The position numbers and the translations under genes are program-made. From an uncultured Duncaniella sp. (GTDB lineage Bacteria; Bacteroidota; Bacteroidia; Bacteroidales; Muribaculaceae), in contig CAJUCI010000028.1 in the NCBI GenBank assembly GCA_910584825.1, forward strand, positions 1 through 32,779: a stretch of DNA of 32,779 nt, in the 5' to 3' direction. The notes beneath the pieces were generated by a model, which was not told the DNA's origin, made no database searches, and saw nothing but the letters and a program-made list of their open reading frames with translations. The number at the start of each line of letters is the position of its first letter. The first letter of the stretch is position 1. Below, one piece after another: positions 30,685 to 32,779 of this stretch.

Positions 30685-31713
30685 TTACTGTTTCTTTATT
30701 TCCTTTTCTAAAGCCTTGACCTGCTCGTAGAGCTTGCCGAGACGCTTGGCGTACACGAGTCCGCGGGCATACTCGCCCATCTCTACCGCAGGTGAGCCCA
30801 TTATGCGTTCGCCGGGCTTGGTGGCACGGTTCACGCCGCTCTGCGCGCCTATCTGCGTGCCGTCGGCCAGCGCGATGTGGCCCACGATGCCCACCTGGCC
30901 GCCCACCATGCACTGCTTGCCTATCTTGGCCGAACCGGCCACACCGGCCTGTGCGGCCATCACGGTGTTGTCGCCTACGGTGCAGTTGTGGGCTATCTGT
31001 ATGAGGTTGTCGAGCTTAACGCCGCTGCATATGCGGGTCGAGCCCATCATGGCACGGTCAACGGTGGTGTTGGCACCGATTTCCACGTCATCCTCGAGCA
31101 CCACGTTGCCGGTCTGAGGTATCTTCTCATAATGTCCGTCGACGGGTGCGAAGCCGAAGCCGTCGGCACCGATTACGGCACCCGAGTGCAGTATGCAACG
31201 CTTGCCTATCTGACATCCGTCATACACCTTGACGCCGGAATAGAGGATTGTCTCCTCTCCTACCGAGCATCCGTCACCCACATAGGCGTGGGGATATATC
31301 TTGGCTCCGGCACCGATTTTGGCACCGCGGCCGATGTAGGCGAAAGCTCCGACGTATGCGTCCTCGGGTATCTCGACCCCTTCGGCTATGTAGCTGGGCT
31401 GTTCGATGCCTTTCTTGACCACGCGGGTCATCTCCTGGACCATCTCGAGGAGCTTGGCTATGGTTGCATACGGGTCGTCGACGCGGATGAGCGTGGCCTT
31501 GACCGGCTGCTCGGCCACGAAGTCACGCTTCACCAACACCACCGACGATTCGGTAGTGTATATGAAATGAGTGTATTTGGGATTGGCGAGAAACGAGAGA
31601 GCACCGGGGTGGCCCTCCTCGATTTTGGCGAATGTGCCTATTTTCACTTCGCCGTCCCCCTCCACGTCGCCATGGACGAGGGCTGCGAGCTGATTGGCTG
31701 TGAGTTCCATCAT
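30685..31713 (-). CDS. lpxD: UDP-3-O-acylglucosamine N-acyltransferase
   Basis: Third step of lipid A synthesis; adds the second hydroxyacyl chain, on the 2-amino group. At 342 residues it has the N-terminal uridine-binding domain (LTANQLAALVHGDVEGD..., LSFLANPKYTHFIY), a hexapeptide beta-helix with the catalytic His in LIQIAHNCTVG, and a C-terminal helix with a coiled-coil character (LGKLYEQVKALEKEIKKQ). It is the first gene of the lpxD-lpxC/fabZ-lpxA operon, with a good promoter upstream. The start is ATG 31713 (MMEL) or the next codon. Confidence 0.96.
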   Translation of the reverse strand: MMELTANQLAALVHGDVEGDGEVKIGTFAKIEEGHPGALSFLANPKYTHFIYTTESSVVLVKRDFVAEQPVKATLIRVDDPYATIAKLLEMVQEMTRVVKKGIEQPSYIAEGVEIPEDAYVGAFAYIGRGAKIGAGAKIYPHAYVGDGCSVGEETILYSGVKVYDGCQIGKRCILHSGAVIGADGFGFAPVDGHYEKIPQTGNVVLEDDVEIGANTTVDRAMMGSTRICSGVKLDNLIQIAHNCTVGDNTVMAAQAGVAGSAKIGKQCMVGGQVGIVGHIALADGTQIGAQSGVNRATKPGERIMGSPAVEMGEYARGLVYAKRLGKLYEQVKALEKEIKKQ

Positions 31714-31792
31714 TAGCTGACTGTGTGACTGTTTTGTTACGATAAAAAAACTCGTCGGTTGAAAATCAGGGCATAATTACCCAATTTCTTTG

Positions 31793-31822
31793 CAAAGGTA
31801 CTGATTTTTTCAATAATACCAA
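31793..31822 (-). promoter_or_regulatory. Promoter of the lpx operon
   Basis: On the minus strand TTG at 31822-31820 and TACCTTTG at 31800-31793 are 19 bp apart. The leader is about 70 nt. Confidence 0.75.
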
Positions 31823-31863
31823 CTATTATAGATTCTGATTACTCAAATCCGTCCACAAAACAA

Positions 31864-31888
31864 GCCACCCGCCATAGTGGCGGGTGGC
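31864..31888 (-). terminator. Terminator of the porin-type barrel gene
   Basis: GCCACCCGCC (31864-31873) and GGCGGGTGGC (31879-31888) form a perfect 10-bp stem with a 5-nt loop. On the minus strand it is followed by TTGTTTTG. It separates the barrel gene from the lpx promoter. Confidence 0.75.
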
Positions 31889-31964
31889 AACGATTTCAAA
31901 AAAACACTATTACCGGCAAGCGTCAAAGCCGGTCAAAGAATACTCTTCAGAAAAAGAATAATCC

Positions 31965-32687
31965 TTAGAAGTTGTAGCCGAGTGAGATGCTGAAATTGGA
32001 GTTCTTGATTTTGCCTGCACTATACTCCTTCTTGTCAGCAATGTTCACCAGGCCGAACTGATAGTTGATGCCGAGATATACTCGGTGGAAAGTGTAGCCA
32101 AGACCTACGCCGAGACCGCAGTCAAAACGCTTGATGCCACCCTTCTCTTCGTCAGAATTGTCATCAGCTACGCCGAAAAGGTCAATTTCATACTTCTCAT
32201 TATCCTCGGGATACTCAAAGTCAGTGTACTCAGTCTTAATCTTGCCGTTTACACCATATGCGAAGTACGGACCGAAGTTAACCTGGAGCTGCGAAGCCTC
32301 GGCAAAGTTCAGACGATACGAAGCATACACGGGAAGTTCGAGATAACCGGCGTTGGCCTTAATTTCAACATTTTCCGAGCCTTCCGAGTATTCTTTCTTT
32401 GCGCCCTTGGTTGTATAGAAAAGGCCTGTATTCACATAGAAAGAACGTACGATAGGAAGTTCGACAGCGAGACCCACATTGAATCCGACCTTTGAGTCCA
32501 AATCAAGCTCGCCGAGCTTGTCGGTGCTCAGACTCGAAACGTTAAGGCCTACACGCGGACCGATAACTATCTTCTGCTCGGCCTGGTCACTATCCCAAAA
32601 AGAGAACTCCGAAGAATCAGATGCACGCTGAGCTGACATGCCGAGTGCGCATACAGCTGCCATAGCTGCCACAAAAAGCTTTTTCAT
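31965..32687 (-). CDS. Porin-family outer membrane beta-barrel protein
   Basis: A 240-residue outer membrane protein of the small OMP_b-brl/PorT-like group. The signal peptide MKKLFVAAMAAVCALGMSA is cleaved before QRAS. Alternating strands such as IGPRVGLNVSSLS, VGFNVGLAVELPI, FYVNTGLFYTTKG, AGYLELPVYASYRL, LQVNFGPYFAYGVNG and CGLGVGLGYTFHRVYLGINYQFGLVNI suggest an eight-stranded barrel. The protein ends in the aromatic LGYNF expected for recognition by the BAM complex. The substrate is unknown. It is monocistronic. Confidence 0.9.
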   Translation of the reverse strand: MKKLFVAAMAAVCALGMSAQRASDSSEFSFWDSDQAEQKIVIGPRVGLNVSSLSTDKLGELDLDSKVGFNVGLAVELPIVRSFYVNTGLFYTTKGAKKEYSEGSENVEIKANAGYLELPVYASYRLNFAEASQLQVNFGPYFAYGVNGKIKTEYTDFEYPEDNEKYEIDLFGVADDNSDEEKGGIKRFDCGLGVGLGYTFHRVYLGINYQFGLVNIADKKEYSAGKIKNSNFSISLGYNF

Positions 32688-32766
32688 TAGAAATGATTGA
32701 TTAGAATGATTGATATTAAGTATTATAAGTAGATGTTGAAAATTAGTTTATATCGAAATTTTTACG

Positions 32767-32774
32767 TATCTTTG
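32767..32774 (+). promoter_or_regulatory. -7 box of a gene beyond the right edge
   Basis: TATCTTTG on the plus strand 5 bases before the end of the window; it probably drives a divergent gene that is not included. Confidence 0.5.
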
Positions 32775-32779
32775 TGTGA

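Noticed and set aside
27656..31716. Plus-strand frames at 27656-28531, 29280-30251 and 30877-31716
   Set aside because: All lie opposite the nuclease-like gene or the lpx genes and have no promoter or domain.

Overview
The window comes from a Bacteroidota chromosome, order Bacteroidales. At least a dozen start sites are preceded by the Bacteroides-type -7 box TAnnTTTG, most often as TAACTTTG, TACCTTTG or TATATTTG. Purine-rich Shine-Dalgarno sequences are mostly absent. The fused lpxC-fabZ gene, the LruC/DUF4842 lipoprotein, the DUF3127 SSB-like protein and the porin-type barrel proteins all fit. The strongly G+C-rich coding sequence suggests Muribaculaceae rather than Bacteroides; that is inference.

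Layout. 1-300: small SRP RNA with its own promoter and terminator. 391-1596: OmpA-family protein. 1774-2929 (minus): HipA-like kinase with its DUF3037 partner. 3109-5704: serine acetyltransferase and a THUMP RNA methyltransferase with a long charged tail. 5803-5926: first copy of a REP/BIME-like element. 5940-9957: purD, a membrane protein, pdxB and a TerB-like gene. 10031-14000: accessory stretch holding an MntA antitoxin with a decapitated hepT between 23-bp direct repeats, a phage-lysozyme-type amidase whose 3' end runs into a second REP element, a large LruC lipoprotein with an AT-rich middle, and a third REP element. 14075-18241 (minus): trxA and dnaE. 18433-19470: a rhuM remnant followed by an antitoxin-like gene and a zeta-type toxin kinase. 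19581-20444 (minus): DUF3298 lipoprotein. 20773-22444: acpP and fabF. 22694-25135: secreted GH51 arabinofuranosidase. 25145-25283: a 48-bp-arm inverted repeat. 25295-26907: DUF3127 protein, Yip1-like membrane protein and smpB. 26922-31713 (minus): lpxD, lpxC-fabZ and lpxA, followed by an endonuclease I-like protein and a lipoprotein. 31965-32687 (minus): porin-type barrel, with a promoter at the right edge for a gene outside the window.

How the genes relate. Housekeeping themes are envelope lipid synthesis (acpP, fabF, lpxD, lpxC-fabZ, lpxA), replication (dnaE), translation quality and protein targeting (SRP RNA, smpB, rRNA methyltransferase), and cofactor, purine and cysteine synthesis (pdxB, purD, cysE). 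Between these sit small accessory patches with intact or decaying toxin-antitoxin-type modules: HipA/DUF3037 intact, antitoxin/zeta intact, MntA/HepT broken, RhuM a remnant. The REP-like elements cluster in one 8-kb stretch and appear to have altered the end of at least one gene. I found no tRNA, rRNA, CRISPR array, transposase or integrase. The most unusual material is the REP family, the repeat-bounded MntA/HepT block, the RhuM remnant and the endonuclease I-like protein that lacks the expected catalytic His.
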